Assembly: GCA_900549545.1 (NCBI GenBank)
Contig: URPA01000050.1
Span: 1-13,665, forward strand
Source of the DNA: an uncultured Eubacteriales bacterium
GTDB taxonomy: Bacteria; Bacillota; Clostridia; Oscillospirales; Oscillospiraceae
DNA length: 13,665 nt
Direction: 5' to 3'
Positions 1 through 6,349 of the stretch are shown one piece after another. The notes beneath the pieces are model-generated. The model saw only the letters and a list, made by a program, of their open reading frames with translations. It was not told the DNA's origin and did no database searches. The translations under genes and the position numbers were made by a program. Numbering within the stretch: the first letter of the stretch is position 1; every line of letters starts with the position of its first letter.

Positions 1-18
1 CGGAGGGAGAGAATACTA

Positions 19-107
19 CCCCCTCAGTCAGCCTGTTCGGCTGACAGCTCCCCTGACAAGGGGAGCCATAGTACACTGCAAATAGTTAGTCAAATTCCAG
101 TTTGTCG
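19..107 (+). repeat. Paired-hairpin intergenic repeat, copy 1
   Basis: First of three related copies in the window (others at 5010-5075, inverted, and 5126-5216). It folds into two consecutive stem-loops: arms 27-33/39-45 (GTCAGCC/GGCTGAC, 5-base loop) and arms 47-54/59-66 (GCTCCCCT/AGGGGAGC, 4-base loop). Similarity to the copy at 5126 continues past the second hairpin through a less conserved tail containing CTGCAAA and TTTGTC. There is no ORF inside. I believe such elements are common between genes in Oscillospiraceae, but that is from memory. Apart from this repeat and the hairpin at 141-187, bases 1-225 show no gene on either strand. Confidence 0.75.
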
Positions 108-140
108 AAGAGATTATGAGCATAACCCTGCACAGAAAGA

Positions 141-187
141 ATACCTGCCGAAAAGAGATTATGATTTCTTTCCGGCAGGTATTTTTA
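141..187 (+). terminator. Rho-independent terminator-like hairpin
   Basis: A 16-base stem, arms 141-156 and 167-182 with one mismatch, has a 10-base loop and runs straight into a T-rich tract at 182-186 on the + strand. That polarity suits a transcript entering from the left of the window. It may also stop the leftward regulator operon ending at 226, since the - strand side is moderately U-rich. An 11-base direct repeat (AGAGATTATGA at 109-119 and 154-164) partly overlaps the loop. Confidence 0.7.
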
Positions 188-225
188 CTTCCTTATATGG
201 CTGTCTATTTTGAGACACCCTATTA

Positions 226-546
226 TTATCTTTTAATCCAGTCGATAAACTGACTGACCTTTTCCAATTCTTCAGTGTTCAGCTCCAGCAGCTTTTTCTG
301 AACTGTCAAACGTGGAGAATCAGCGCTGTCCATTGCGTCAAAAAACTCAGCCGGGGTCATTTCAAAGTAAGCAATAATATTAAAAAGCTCCCTGACAGAC
401 GGCAGCGCCTTCCCGCTGGTAATCCCGCGAATGTAAGACCCGCTTTTGCCCAAATCCAAGCTCATGCGATGTTCAGAGACATTCTTTTTAATGCGCAGCT
501 CGGTAATGTATTCCCGCAATACAGCCTCGTAGTTTATCTCGTCCAT
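226..546 (-). CDS. XRE-family helix-turn-helix regulator (106 aa)
   Basis: Small DNA-binding protein of the Cro/C1 (XRE) type. Residues about 8-68 form the five-helix HTH domain, with the turn and recognition helix around residues 25-45 (MSLDLGKSGSYIRGITSG), followed by the usual hydrophobic closing segment ending AEFFD. A short C-terminal extension (about 75-106, LTVQKKLLELNTEELEKVSQFI) looks like a helical dimerisation or effector tail. The ATG sits 3 bases after the stop of the other XRE gene at 550-867, with a weak GAGAAG site overlapping that gene's end, so the two are probably co-transcribed and translationally coupled. The two proteins share the same layout and may be diverged paralogues or partners. 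Target genes are unknown; the divergent gene at 996 is the obvious candidate. Family call is firm, function unknown. Confidence 0.85.
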   Translation of the reverse strand: MDEINYEAVLREYITELRIKKNVSEHRMSLDLGKSGSYIRGITSGKALPSVRELFNIIAYFEMTPAEFFDAMDSADSPRLTVQKKLLELNTEELEKVSQFIDWIKR

Positions 547-549
547 AGT

Positions 550-867
550 TCACTTCTCATCATTTTTGCTGAACGCGCGCACCATTTGCAAAACCGCCTT
601 TTTCTGCTCTGCGGTCAATGGCCTCCATCCGTCAAACAGCTCCTTTAGCTCCGGCGTAAGCTCAACCATCTCATTTTCCGCGAAAAACTGTGAAAGTGTA
701 ATGCCGAGGCCCGCGCAGATAGCCTCGAGTGTAGAAAAAGATGGCGTTGCATTACGGCGAAAGACATTGGCAATAGTTGACTCCGAAAGGCCGCTCGCCT
801 TTGCCAGTTTGTATTCCGTCCAGCCGCGCTCTTTCAGAAGCAGTTTCAATTTTGCGTGAATATCCAT
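550..867 (-). CDS. XRE-family helix-turn-helix regulator (105 aa)
   Basis: Cro/C1-type repressor-like protein. HTH_3 domain at residues about 6-63: helices LKLLLKERG, EYKLAKASGL and recognition helix SESTIANVFRR, then the conserved SFSTLEAICAGLGITLSQFF segment. The C-terminal tail (about 70-105, LTPELKELFDGWRPLTAEQKKAVLQMVRAF) resembles that of the 226-546 protein. The start is set by a strong AAGGTGGTGA site just upstream of the ATG. That site is the 3' arm of a 9-bp hairpin in the leader (874-913), so translation could be modulated by structure or by a protein binding the dyad. First gene of a leftward two-gene operon, divergent from the 996-1310 gene. Such regulators often autoregulate, but this is inference. 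Confidence 0.87.
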   Translation of the reverse strand: MDIHAKLKLLLKERGWTEYKLAKASGLSESTIANVFRRNATPSFSTLEAICAGLGITLSQFFAENEMVELTPELKELFDGWRPLTAEQKKAVLQMVRAFSKNDEK

Positions 868-873
868 AATATC

Positions 874-913
874 ACCACCTTGATGTACTTATTCTACCGT
901 TTCACAAGGTGGT
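874..913 (-). promoter_or_regulatory. Inverted repeat covering the XRE gene's ribosome binding site
   Basis: ACCACCTTG (874-882) and CAAGGTGGT (905-913) are perfect 9-bp complements separated by 22 bases. In the leftward mRNA the arm next to the start codon contains the AAGGTGGT ribosome binding site of the 550-867 gene, so the hairpin would hide it. As DNA it could also be a dyad operator. The motif GTACTTRT occurs at 885-892 and 924-931 in the same region. Confidence 0.5.
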
Positions 914-927
914 TTTATACAGCGTAC

Positions 928-956
928 TTGTAAGAGAATTGCCATTATGTTAAACT
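928..956 (+). promoter_or_regulatory. Putative sigma-A promoter for the 996-1310 gene
   Basis: TTGTAA (928-933) and TAAACT (951-956) are separated by 17 bases, about 40 bases before the start codon. Both boxes are imperfect matches to TTGACA/TATAAT, so this is a moderate prediction. Confidence 0.4.
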
Positions 957-980
957 GTAAATGCTTTTCAGAGCTATGAC

Positions 981-987
981 AAGGAGG
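981..987 (+). promoter_or_regulatory. Ribosome binding site deciding the start at 996
   Basis: AAGGAGG lies 8 bases before the ATG at 996 but only 2 bases before the in-frame ATG at 990, which is too close to use. The start at 996 is therefore preferred. Confidence 0.75.
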
Positions 988-995
988 ATATGAAC

Positions 996-1310
996 ATGAT
1001 AAAAACAGGGCGAGCGTATTTTGTGGATTTTCCGCGGCGGATGGAGGATTTGATGCTCCCCCACAATATAAACGCAGAGCAGGAATATGAAATTGTAGCC
1101 CGGGTGCGGCTCGGGGCAACGGATTTTGCTAACTTCATCAACGACATGGCGGCGGACAGAGCTTTCATCGAGGCGCACTGTGCGCGGTGCTCGGCGGACG
1201 ATGTGTACAGGTGCATGCTTGTGCAGCAAATCGGCAGGAGCGACGGCGTGCTCATCGTCCCCACTGACCGCTGCTTTGTGAAATTTGCCGCCTGTTATAA
1301 GGGTGTATAG
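996..1310 (+). CDS. Conserved-looking small protein of unknown function (104 aa)
   Basis: Soluble 104-residue protein with no signal peptide or membrane segment. The start is taken as the second Met of the reading frame because of the spacing to the AAGGAGG site at 981-987. The C-terminal half has a pattern (DRAFIEAH, two Cys near residues 64-67, CMLVQQIGRSDGVLIV, then an aromatic-rich end) that reminds me of small DUF6329-type proteins found beside regulators in clostridial accessory regions. That match is from memory and uncertain. It is divergent from the XRE pair and about 100 bases before the ECF sigma gene on the same strand, so it may be transcribed with the sigma operon or controlled by the XRE proteins. 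No catalytic motif is visible. Confidence 0.7.
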   Translation: MIKTGRAYFVDFPRRMEDLMLPHNINAEQEYEIVARVRLGATDFANFINDMAADRAFIEAHCARCSADDVYRCMLVQQIGRSDGVLIVPTDRCFVKFAACYKGV

Positions 1311-1318
1311 TGTATAAT
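1290..1318 (+). promoter_or_regulatory. Possible promoter for the ECF sigma operon
   Basis: A perfect TATAAT (1313-1318) lies just after the stop of the upstream gene and 92 bases before the sigma factor start. No good -35 box is found at the proper spacing (GCCTGT at 1290-1295), so it may need an activator or an alternative sigma factor, or may not be a promoter. Confidence 0.3.
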
Positions 1319-1410
1319 CTATCCAAAGGCATTTTTCTCTGAATTTTGTGACCAGACGCGGCAAAATCCGTAATATATTTTCGAGAGCGCTTAAACAAAG
1401 GAGGGCGGTT

Positions 1411-1968
1411 ATGGAAGATTCAGCGATTGTTGAACTGTACTGGCAGCGTTCCGACCGTGCCATATCCGAGACGCAGCAAAAATATGGCCGGTATTGCCAC
1501 TGCATTGCGTACAATATCTGCGCAAATAATGAAGACGCGGAGGAGTGCGTGAATGACACATGGCTCTGCGCGTGGAACTCAATGCCGGACAAGCGCCCGG
1601 CCGCCCTCTCTACTTTTCTCGGATACATCACGCGAAACTTTGCTCTTGACCGCTTCAGGGCAAAGCGGAGCCAAAAACGAGGCGGCGGTGAGACGAGCCT
1701 TGCGCTTGACGAGCTTGAAGGCTGCGTCCCCGCAGCGGGCAGTGTGGAGCAGCAATATGAAGTCAAAGAGCTTGAGGCCGCCATTGATGCCTTCGTCGGC
1801 ACGTTGTCCGAAACTGATCGGAGAATATTTCTTGCGAGGTACTGGTTCATGGAGCCTGTCGCTGAAATCTCAAAAAAGCTCGGGTTCGGCCAGAGCAAAG
1901 TCAAAATGACGCTTCAACGAACCAGAAACAAACTGAAATTGTTCTTACAAAAGGAGGGCCTATGTTAG
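1411..1968 (+). CDS. ECF-type RNA polymerase sigma factor (185 aa)
   Basis: Extracytoplasmic-function-like sigma-70 factor that would redirect RNA polymerase to a small regulon. Sigma-2 region at residues about 10-86, including NEDAEECVNDTWLCAWN (core-binding and -10 recognition helix) and TFLGYITRNFALDRFRAKR. After a linker, sigma-4 lies at about 120-180 with the HTH LSETDRRIFLARYWFMEPVAEISKKLGFGQSKVKMTLQRTRNKLK. The start is the ATG at 1411, preceded by AGGAGGG at 1399-1405; an in-frame GTG at 1348 lacks a comparable site. The 3' end overlaps the next gene by 7 bases, the usual arrangement for a sigma factor and its anti-sigma partner. Target promoters are not known; autoregulation is likely by analogy. 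No transmembrane segment. Confidence 0.92.
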   Translation: MEDSAIVELYWQRSDRAISETQQKYGRYCHCIAYNICANNEDAEECVNDTWLCAWNSMPDKRPAALSTFLGYITRNFALDRFRAKRSQKRGGGETSLALDELEGCVPAAGSVEQQYEVKELEAAIDAFVGTLSETDRRIFLARYWFMEPVAEISKKLGFGQSKVKMTLQRTRNKLKLFLQKEGLC

Positions 1969-2921
1969 AGCCATTTGCTTTACTACGCGCGATGGGAGGC
2001 ATCCGCGCGGAATATGTCATGGACACCGCGCAGGCACTTGGCAATGTGGAGACCAAGCCTAAAACCGTGCGGTTTAACCGCAGGCTGTTGGGCACTCTGC
2101 TCGCCGCGGCTGTGATACTTTCGCTTCTGACAGGTTTCGCCTATGCGTCCGGCCTGTTTGGGCTGCGTGAGATGCGCGTTGAAAACGGGCTTGGGCACGA
2201 TGAGCCAATTGTAAATACCTCCGGCTTCCAAGGCTCCGCCGAATTTCAGGCCAGTGCCGAATGGGCGCGGCATTTGGAAGAGCTGTACGAAAATGGAGAT
2301 AATCTGCTCAGCCCAGGCGAGGAATGGAACATTTACACTCAGTACGGTGCACATTCTCCGCAGGCAAGGGCAGACCTGGATAAGCTTCTCAATAAATACT
2401 CGCTTACGCTGCCCTCAAATATGGTGTATTTCCGCGGAATCTCCGGACTGTATGAGCTATTAGGCATACAGGGCTTTCTGCCTGAATCGGGCGCAGCAAA
2501 GATCTCACCGCTGGGAGGACAGTTCTATCAGGGCGGCTCGTTCATGCTTGTGGATACCGTTGAGACAGGGAGCGGCAAAAATATAAGCATCGACATGTAC
2601 CGCTATGTCAAGGGCTGCTTCATACGCGGCACCATGCTGAGAGCGGACACGGACCGTATGGAGGAGTGGCAATACAGCACCGCTGACGGTACGGAGATTA
2701 TAGTCGCTCTGGGGCCAACACAGTCCGCCATTTTCGCCGAATTGAAAAACAGCTTTGTCTATCTCAACATTCGCTCCGGCTCTGATAACGACGATGAGAG
2801 CCGCTCCTCCTTCGGCTGTCCAAGCCTGAGCAGATATGAGCTTGAACAGCTGGCCGACTCAATTGATTTCACCGTGCTTGACAGCATAGGCAAAGTGGAT
2901 AATCGGGAGGATATGAAATGA
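1962..2921 (+). CDS. Single-pass membrane protein, probable anti-sigma factor (319 aa)
   Basis: Probably binds and inactivates the sigma factor encoded just upstream. A cytoplasmic N-terminus of about 40 residues contains LLRAMGGIRAEYVMDTAQ (residues 7-24), a short helical motif seen in anti-sigma partners of clostridial ECF factors. One transmembrane helix follows at about 42-64 (RLLGTLLAAAVILSLLTGFAYA), preceded by basic residues, giving an N-in topology. The outer region of about 250 residues has no motif I can name and is the likely sensing part. The gene overlaps the sigma gene by 7 bases, with its AAGGAGG site inside that gene, and overlaps the next gene through ATGA, so all three are translationally coupled. 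The anti-sigma role is inferred from position and topology; there is no visible zinc-finger (ZAS) motif. Confidence 0.75.
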   Translation: MLEPFALLRAMGGIRAEYVMDTAQALGNVETKPKTVRFNRRLLGTLLAAAVILSLLTGFAYASGLFGLREMRVENGLGHDEPIVNTSGFQGSAEFQASAEWARHLEELYENGDNLLSPGEEWNIYTQYGAHSPQARADLDKLLNKYSLTLPSNMVYFRGISGLYELLGIQGFLPESGAAKISPLGGQFYQGGSFMLVDTVETGSGKNISIDMYRYVKGCFIRGTMLRADTDRMEEWQYSTADGTEIIVALGPTQSAIFAELKNSFVYLNIRSGSDNDDESRSSFGCPSLSRYELEQLADSIDFTVLDSIGKVDNREDMK

Positions 2922-4132
2922 AAAAAGCGTCACCTTTTCTTGTTTTCTTCTTGCTCCTTGCCATGTTGTTTTCGGGCTGCGGCAGAGAATCCCCCGAAGC
3001 CCCCGCGCCAGAGACAGGTAACACAGTGCTTACACTCGCGACAGATAATGTTCAGCGCATTGAGGCAGATGTCGCGAAATTCAACAGCAGCCATTCTGAC
3101 TGCCACATTGAGATTCTCGACTATTCAAGCGCCGATTACGACCGGTTTGTAACTCAGGTCATGGCCGGAGATGTGCCCGATATTCTCGACCTTGGCTTTC
3201 TCCCGACCCGCCAGCTGGCGGAGAAGGGCTTGCTGGAAGACCTCTATCCATTTTTGGACGCGGACCCGGAGCTAAGCCGAAGCGATTTTCTCAAGCCCGT
3301 TCTGGACACCTGTACCTATAACGGGAAACTGGCCTGCACGATTTCAAACTTCGAGTATGTTGTCGTCGCCGGCCCATCCGCCATTCTTGGAGAATCCCCG
3401 GGCATCACTTTTGATAAATTCAACGCCGTGCTTAATTCCATGCCGGATGGAGTCTCAGTCTTTCACCCATTTATGACCAGAGAAAAGATTCTGCGGGAGA
3501 GCCTGTCCATTGACCTTGACAATTATATTGACTGGGAAAGCTTCTCCTGCCACTTTGACAGCCCTGAGTTCATTGAGTATCTTCAATTCATCTCCCTTCT
3601 GCCGGAGGCTTTGCCGCAGGATATTACCGAGGTTGATTTCAGCGCTCCGGCGCTATTGCAGCAGACGTCCATCTATTCTTTTGAGCAATACCCTAATCTT
3701 ATCAATACTCTGGGGACGGAGGATTTCACCTTTATTGGTTTTCCCTGCGCCCACGGTACCGGCAACGCCATACATATCCGTGGCGACCTTGCCATCAGCA
3801 GCTCATGCGTGAACAAAGACGCCGCATGGCAATTTGTCAGGACTTATATGACCACGGACTATCAAAACAGTCAGCCTTCTTTCCCCTGCAACAGTCAGTT
3901 GTATCATCGCCGCATGGAAGAGGCTGTTGGCAGCGGTATCATAACGCAGGCGCAGGCGGACAAGGTTTGGGAGCTTATCAACAGCACTACTAAAACAGAC
4001 ACACAGAACAGTTCCATTTATAATATGATTTTGCAGCATGTAAGCCCATATTTTGCAGGCGAAAAGAGAGCTGAAGAGGTATCCCGGCAGGTGCAGAGCC
4101 GGGTCGGCCTGTTTCTGGCGGAGATGCAATAG
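2918..4132 (+). CDS. Extracellular solute-binding lipoprotein, family 1-like (404 aa)
   Basis: Lipoprotein signal peptide at residues 1-20 with lipobox LFSGC, so Cys21 is the lipid anchor. The mature part, from about residue 36, has the outline of a carbohydrate ABC transporter binding protein: VLTLATDN opening strand, a YDRFVTQVMAGDVPDILDLG segment, RQLAEKGLLEDLYPFLDAD, and a C-terminal KDAAWQFVRTYMT helix typical of the family. Length is normal. It overlaps the anti-sigma gene by 4 bases (ATGA) with GGGAGG at 2905-2910. No permease or ATPase gene follows; the next gene has its own promoter and is unrelated. Most likely it either presents a ligand to the outer domain of the anti-sigma protein or captures substrate for a transporter encoded elsewhere. 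The ligand is unknown; sugar binding is only the family expectation. Confidence 0.85.
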   Translation: MKKASPFLVFFLLLAMLFSGCGRESPEAPAPETGNTVLTLATDNVQRIEADVAKFNSSHSDCHIEILDYSSADYDRFVTQVMAGDVPDILDLGFLPTRQLAEKGLLEDLYPFLDADPELSRSDFLKPVLDTCTYNGKLACTISNFEYVVVAGPSAILGESPGITFDKFNAVLNSMPDGVSVFHPFMTREKILRESLSIDLDNYIDWESFSCHFDSPEFIEYLQFISLLPEALPQDITEVDFSAPALLQQTSIYSFEQYPNLINTLGTEDFTFIGFPCAHGTGNAIHIRGDLAISSSCVNKDAAWQFVRTYMTTDYQNSQPSFPCNSQLYHRRMEEAVGSGIITQAQADKVWELINSTTKTDTQNSSIYNMILQHVSPYFAGEKRAEEVSRQVQSRVGLFLAEMQ

Positions 4133-4158
4133 CCCGTGTCCAGCCCCCGCGATTTTTC

Positions 4159-4187
4159 TTGCACATCGCGTGCAAAGCGGTTATAAT
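4159..4187 (+). promoter_or_regulatory. Sigma-A promoter with overlapping dyads
   Basis: TTGCAC (4159-4164), 17-base spacer, perfect TATAAT (4182-4187), 38 bases before the start of the DUF1624 gene. The -35 box is the left arm of TTGCAC-N5-GTGCAA (4159-4175), and the -10 box sits within GTTAT-A-ATAAC (4180-4190). Either dyad could be a repressor site. Confidence 0.7.
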
Positions 4188-4225
4188 AACACCGCCAAAT
4201 TTCTCTCTTGTGAGGTGGCTGCGGC

Positions 4226-4972
4226 ATGCAGCAGGAAAAATCGCGATATTATCTTATCGACGGTATACGGGGCCTTGCCATTGTGAACATGGTGGTTTTC
4301 CACACCCTGTATGACGTTTTCATCGTATACGGGCGTGACCCCGGCTGGTACAGTCAGCCCGAGACGCATGTCTGGCAGCAGTTTATCTGCTGGACCTTTA
4401 TTTTAGTCTCCGGCCTCGTCTGGCCCTATGGCCGGTCAAAGAACCTGCGCCGTGGGCTCATTATTAACGCCCTCGGCCTTGTCATCAGCCTTGCCACACT
4501 TATCGCCACGCCCGGCCAGGTGGTCTGGTTCGGGATATTAAACTTCATCGGCTGCGCCATTCTGCTCATGTTCCCGCTTGAAAAGCTTAGCCTCAAGCTC
4601 CCTGTCCGCTGGGCGCTGCCGCTCTGCTTTCTGCTGTTTCTGCTTTTCCGGCATGTCGACCAGGGCTATATCGGCATCACCGGCCTGTTCACGCTCCCTC
4701 TGCCGCGCGCCATGTACTCTCTGCGCATCCTCGCGCCGCTGGGCTTTCCCGATCCCGGCTTTTTCTCCAGCGACTACTTTCCCATCCTGCCGTGGATGTT
4801 CCTCTACCTCTGCGGCTTCCAGCTCAACCGCCTGTTCATGCGGCAGGGTCCGTGGCAGAAGCTCGGGCGTGTGAAGCTCCCCGGGCTGAGCTATCTGGGC
4901 ACAAAATCCATCTGGGTCTATATGCTCCACCAGCCCATCATAATGCTGGCCTGCCTTTTGATTTTGGGGTAA
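4226..4972 (+). CDS. DUF1624 / heparan-alpha-glucosaminide N-acetyltransferase-like membrane protein (248 aa)
   Basis: Multi-pass inner-membrane protein of the acyltransferase group that includes lysosomal HGSNAT. The N-terminus carries the family signature DGIRGLAIVNMVVFH (residues 12-26): Asp12, Arg15-Gly16 and His26 in the first transmembrane helix. About seven hydrophobic helices follow, and the protein ends with the typical LGTKSIWVYMLHQPIIML helix, with His235. Family members are thought to move acyl groups from a cytoplasmic donor to a sugar across the membrane; the bacterial substrate is unknown. The ATG has GAGGTGG 7 bases upstream. It is a single-gene unit with its own promoter at 4159-4187. 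No neighbouring sugar or cell-wall gene helps to identify the acceptor. Confidence 0.85.
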   Translation: MQQEKSRYYLIDGIRGLAIVNMVVFHTLYDVFIVYGRDPGWYSQPETHVWQQFICWTFILVSGLVWPYGRSKNLRRGLIINALGLVISLATLIATPGQVVWFGILNFIGCAILLMFPLEKLSLKLPVRWALPLCFLLFLLFRHVDQGYIGITGLFTLPLPRAMYSLRILAPLGFPDPGFFSSDYFPILPWMFLYLCGFQLNRLFMRQGPWQKLGRVKLPGLSYLGTKSIWVYMLHQPIIMLACLLILG

Positions 4973-5009
4973 CAACAGCCGCAGTATTTAGGCGCACAAA
5001 TGCCGCAAG

Positions 5010-5075
5010 TTTGCACAACCCAAGGCTCCCTTGTGTAAAGGGAGCTGGCACGGCGCAGCCGTGACTGAGGGATTG
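5010..5075 (-). repeat. Paired-hairpin intergenic repeat, copy 2 (inverted)
   Basis: Inverted relative to copies 1 and 3. Hairpins: 5025-5032/5038-5045 (GCTCCCTT/AAGGGAGC) and 5049-5054/5058-5063 (CACGGC/GCCGTG). The second stem differs in sequence from the equivalent stem in copy 1 but keeps perfect pairing, which suggests the fold is what is conserved. It starts 37 bases after the stop of the DUF1624 gene. Confidence 0.75.
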
Positions 5076-5125
5076 TAAATGCGCAATTTTTTGAGCACTA
5101 ATGCTAATCGCAGCACAGGTAACGA

Positions 5126-5216
5126 CCCCTCAGTCAGCCTGTTCGGCTAACAGCTCCCCTTACGCAGGGGAGCCTTGGTGCAGTGCAAACAATTTGCCAA
5201 CTCCCGATTTGTCAAA
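5126..5216 (+). repeat. Paired-hairpin intergenic repeat, copy 3
   Basis: Same orientation as copy 1 and close to it in sequence. Hairpins: 5133-5139/5145-5151 (GTCAGCC/GGCTAAC, one mismatch) and 5153-5160/5166-5173 (GCTCCCCT/AGGGGAGC). The tail with GTGCAAA and TTTGTC is also shared with copy 1. Together with copy 2 it forms an inverted pair about 50 bases apart. Confidence 0.75.
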
Positions 5217-5315
5217 TTTATCCCATCATTAACCTGCTTCAAGTGTCGATATGTGGTTGGTGAAATCGACAAAGTGTATCCCAAGTAACACTCAAACGGA
5301 TAAGAGACTTTTGTT

Positions 5316-6275
5316 TTACGCGACGCAGGTCATATACACATAGCCCACATATATTGCCAGCAGCAGTATTCCCTGCCAGCGGCGGAAGCGCTCACTTATC
5401 ATGGCGGGAACCACCGCCACGCAGCCCACCAGCAGGCAGGCGGGCAGATCCAGCGAGCCGGACACCGCCGAGATAGGCAGCGCCTTGCCCGATACAAGGG
5501 AGCTGACCGGCAGAATGAGCGAGAGGTCAATAATATTCGCGCCCAGAATATTGCCCACCGAGAGGGAGGATTCCTTCTTCACAATGGCGGTGATGGTGGT
5601 GATAAGCTCAGGGAGCGAGGTGCCGATGGCGATGACCGTAACGCCGATTATGCGCTCGGAAATGCCGATATAGCGGGCAAGCTCACTGCCGTTATCAACC
5701 AGCAGATCAGCGCCGACGATTATGCCCGCCGCGCCGACAACAAAGAGAATGATGTTCTTGATAATCTCCTTGCGCCCGGGCTTCGGCCGCTTCGTCTCCT
5801 CCTCGTGCTTTTCGAGCATGGAGCGCTTTGCGGAGCTGATATTTTCCCACAGAAACACGAGGAAAATAACGACCAGCACAATTGAAGCGACAGTCCCCAC
5901 AGAGCCCTGAACGCCGGAGACGACGACGACCACTGCCGCCGCCAGCATACAGACGGACTTGAGCAGATAATCCCGGCGCTTGATGGCAGCGGGGATGCAG
6001 ATAAGGGAGATTGCCATTATAAGGCCGATATTCGCCGTCACGCTGCCAACAGCGTTGCCGATGGCCATATCGACCTTGCCTTCCGCCGCCGCCATGACGG
6101 AGACGAGCATTTCCGGCATGGTGGTCGCGAGGCTTACGATGGTCGCGCCGACAATAAGCTTCGGCACACCGCTGACCTCGGCAATCCACGAGGCGGCATC
6201 CACAAAGAAGTCCCCGCCCTTGATGATGAAAACAATACCCACAAGAAAAAGAATGATAACGGTTGCAAGCTGCAT
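5316..6275 (-). CDS. CaCA-family cation antiporter, YrbG-like (319 aa); probable Mn2+ exporter
   Basis: Integral membrane antiporter of the Ca2+:cation family. Two inverted alpha-repeats carry the ion-site motifs: repeat 1 at residues about 43-90 (GATIVSLATTMPE, then GNAVGSVTANIGL) and repeat 2 at about 211-255 (GVTVIAIGTSLPE, then GNILGANIIDLSLI). They are joined by a charged cytoplasmic loop at about 147-172. About ten hydrophobic helices; length is normal for YrbG. The start at 6275 is chosen because GGAGGG lies 6 bases upstream; the in-frame ATG at 6320 falls inside the leader terminator. The leader holds a yybP-ykoY Mn2+ riboswitch and a terminator, so expression should rise with Mn2+. 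This points to manganese (or manganese plus calcium) export rather than simple Na+/Ca2+ exchange. The family call is firm; the ion is inferred from the riboswitch. Confidence 0.93.
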   Translation of the reverse strand: MQLATVIILFLVGIVFIIKGGDFFVDAASWIAEVSGVPKLIVGATIVSLATTMPEMLVSVMAAAEGKVDMAIGNAVGSVTANIGLIMAISLICIPAAIKRRDYLLKSVCMLAAAVVVVVSGVQGSVGTVASIVLVVIFLVFLWENISSAKRSMLEKHEEETKRPKPGRKEIIKNIILFVVGAAGIIVGADLLVDNGSELARYIGISERIIGVTVIAIGTSLPELITTITAIVKKESSLSVGNILGANIIDLSLILPVSSLVSGKALPISAVSGSLDLPACLLVGCVAVVPAMISERFRRWQGILLLAIYVGYVYMTCVA

Positions 6276-6290
6276 TGTACACCCTCCAAA

Positions 6291-6305
6291 ATTTGCCTGG
6301 CAAAT
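6291..6305 (-). promoter_or_regulatory. Perfect palindrome between leader terminator and RBS
   Basis: ATTTGCC-T-GGCAAAT is a perfect 7-1-7 dyad. It starts inside the terminator's U-tract and ends 3 bases before the GGAGGG site of the antiporter gene. Its symmetry is more like a protein operator than an RNA hairpin, since the loop would be too tight. Role unknown. Confidence 0.4.
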
Positions 6306-6339
6306 AAAAAAGCCAAGCATAACCTAAAGCTATACTTGG
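6303..6339 (-). terminator. Riboswitch-controlled intrinsic terminator
   Basis: On the - strand the arms CCAAGTATAGC (6339-6329) and GTTATGCTTGG (6323-6313) form an 11-bp stem including two G-U pairs, with a 5-base loop. The tract CTTTTTATTT (6312-6303) follows directly. It lies between the aptamer and the antiporter start, as expected for transcriptional attenuation. Confidence 0.88.
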
Positions 6340-6349
6340 TTCATATACA

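Larger units (their letters stand above)
4973..5315. other. Gene-free stretch between convergent genes
   Basis: 343 bases without a credible ORF, between the converging DUF1624 and antiporter genes. It holds the two opposed repeat copies (5010-5075 and 5126-5216), whose stable hairpins may double as transcription stops. Nearer the antiporter gene there are only weak dyads: GTCGAT/ATCGAC (5244-5249/5265-5270) and AGTGT/ACACT (5272-5291), neither followed by a T-tract. Confidence 0.6.

Noticed and set aside
1348..1410. GTG start adding 21 residues to the sigma factor
   Set aside because: No RBS before it, whereas AGGAGGG precedes the ATG at 1411, which also fits the family's usual start.
945..1904. 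319-codon open frame on the - strand under the sigma factor and the 104-aa gene
   Set aside because: Antisense to two better-supported genes, no family features, no good RBS; low-complexity composition typical of a shadow frame.
19..5216. The three repeat copies as a CRISPR array or transposon ends
   Set aside because: The copies are far apart, unevenly spaced and partly inverted, with no spacers; no transposase or target duplication lies between them.
5244..5291. Small dyads before the antiporter stop as a terminator
   Set aside because: Arms of 5-6 bases with long loops and no T-tract on either strand.
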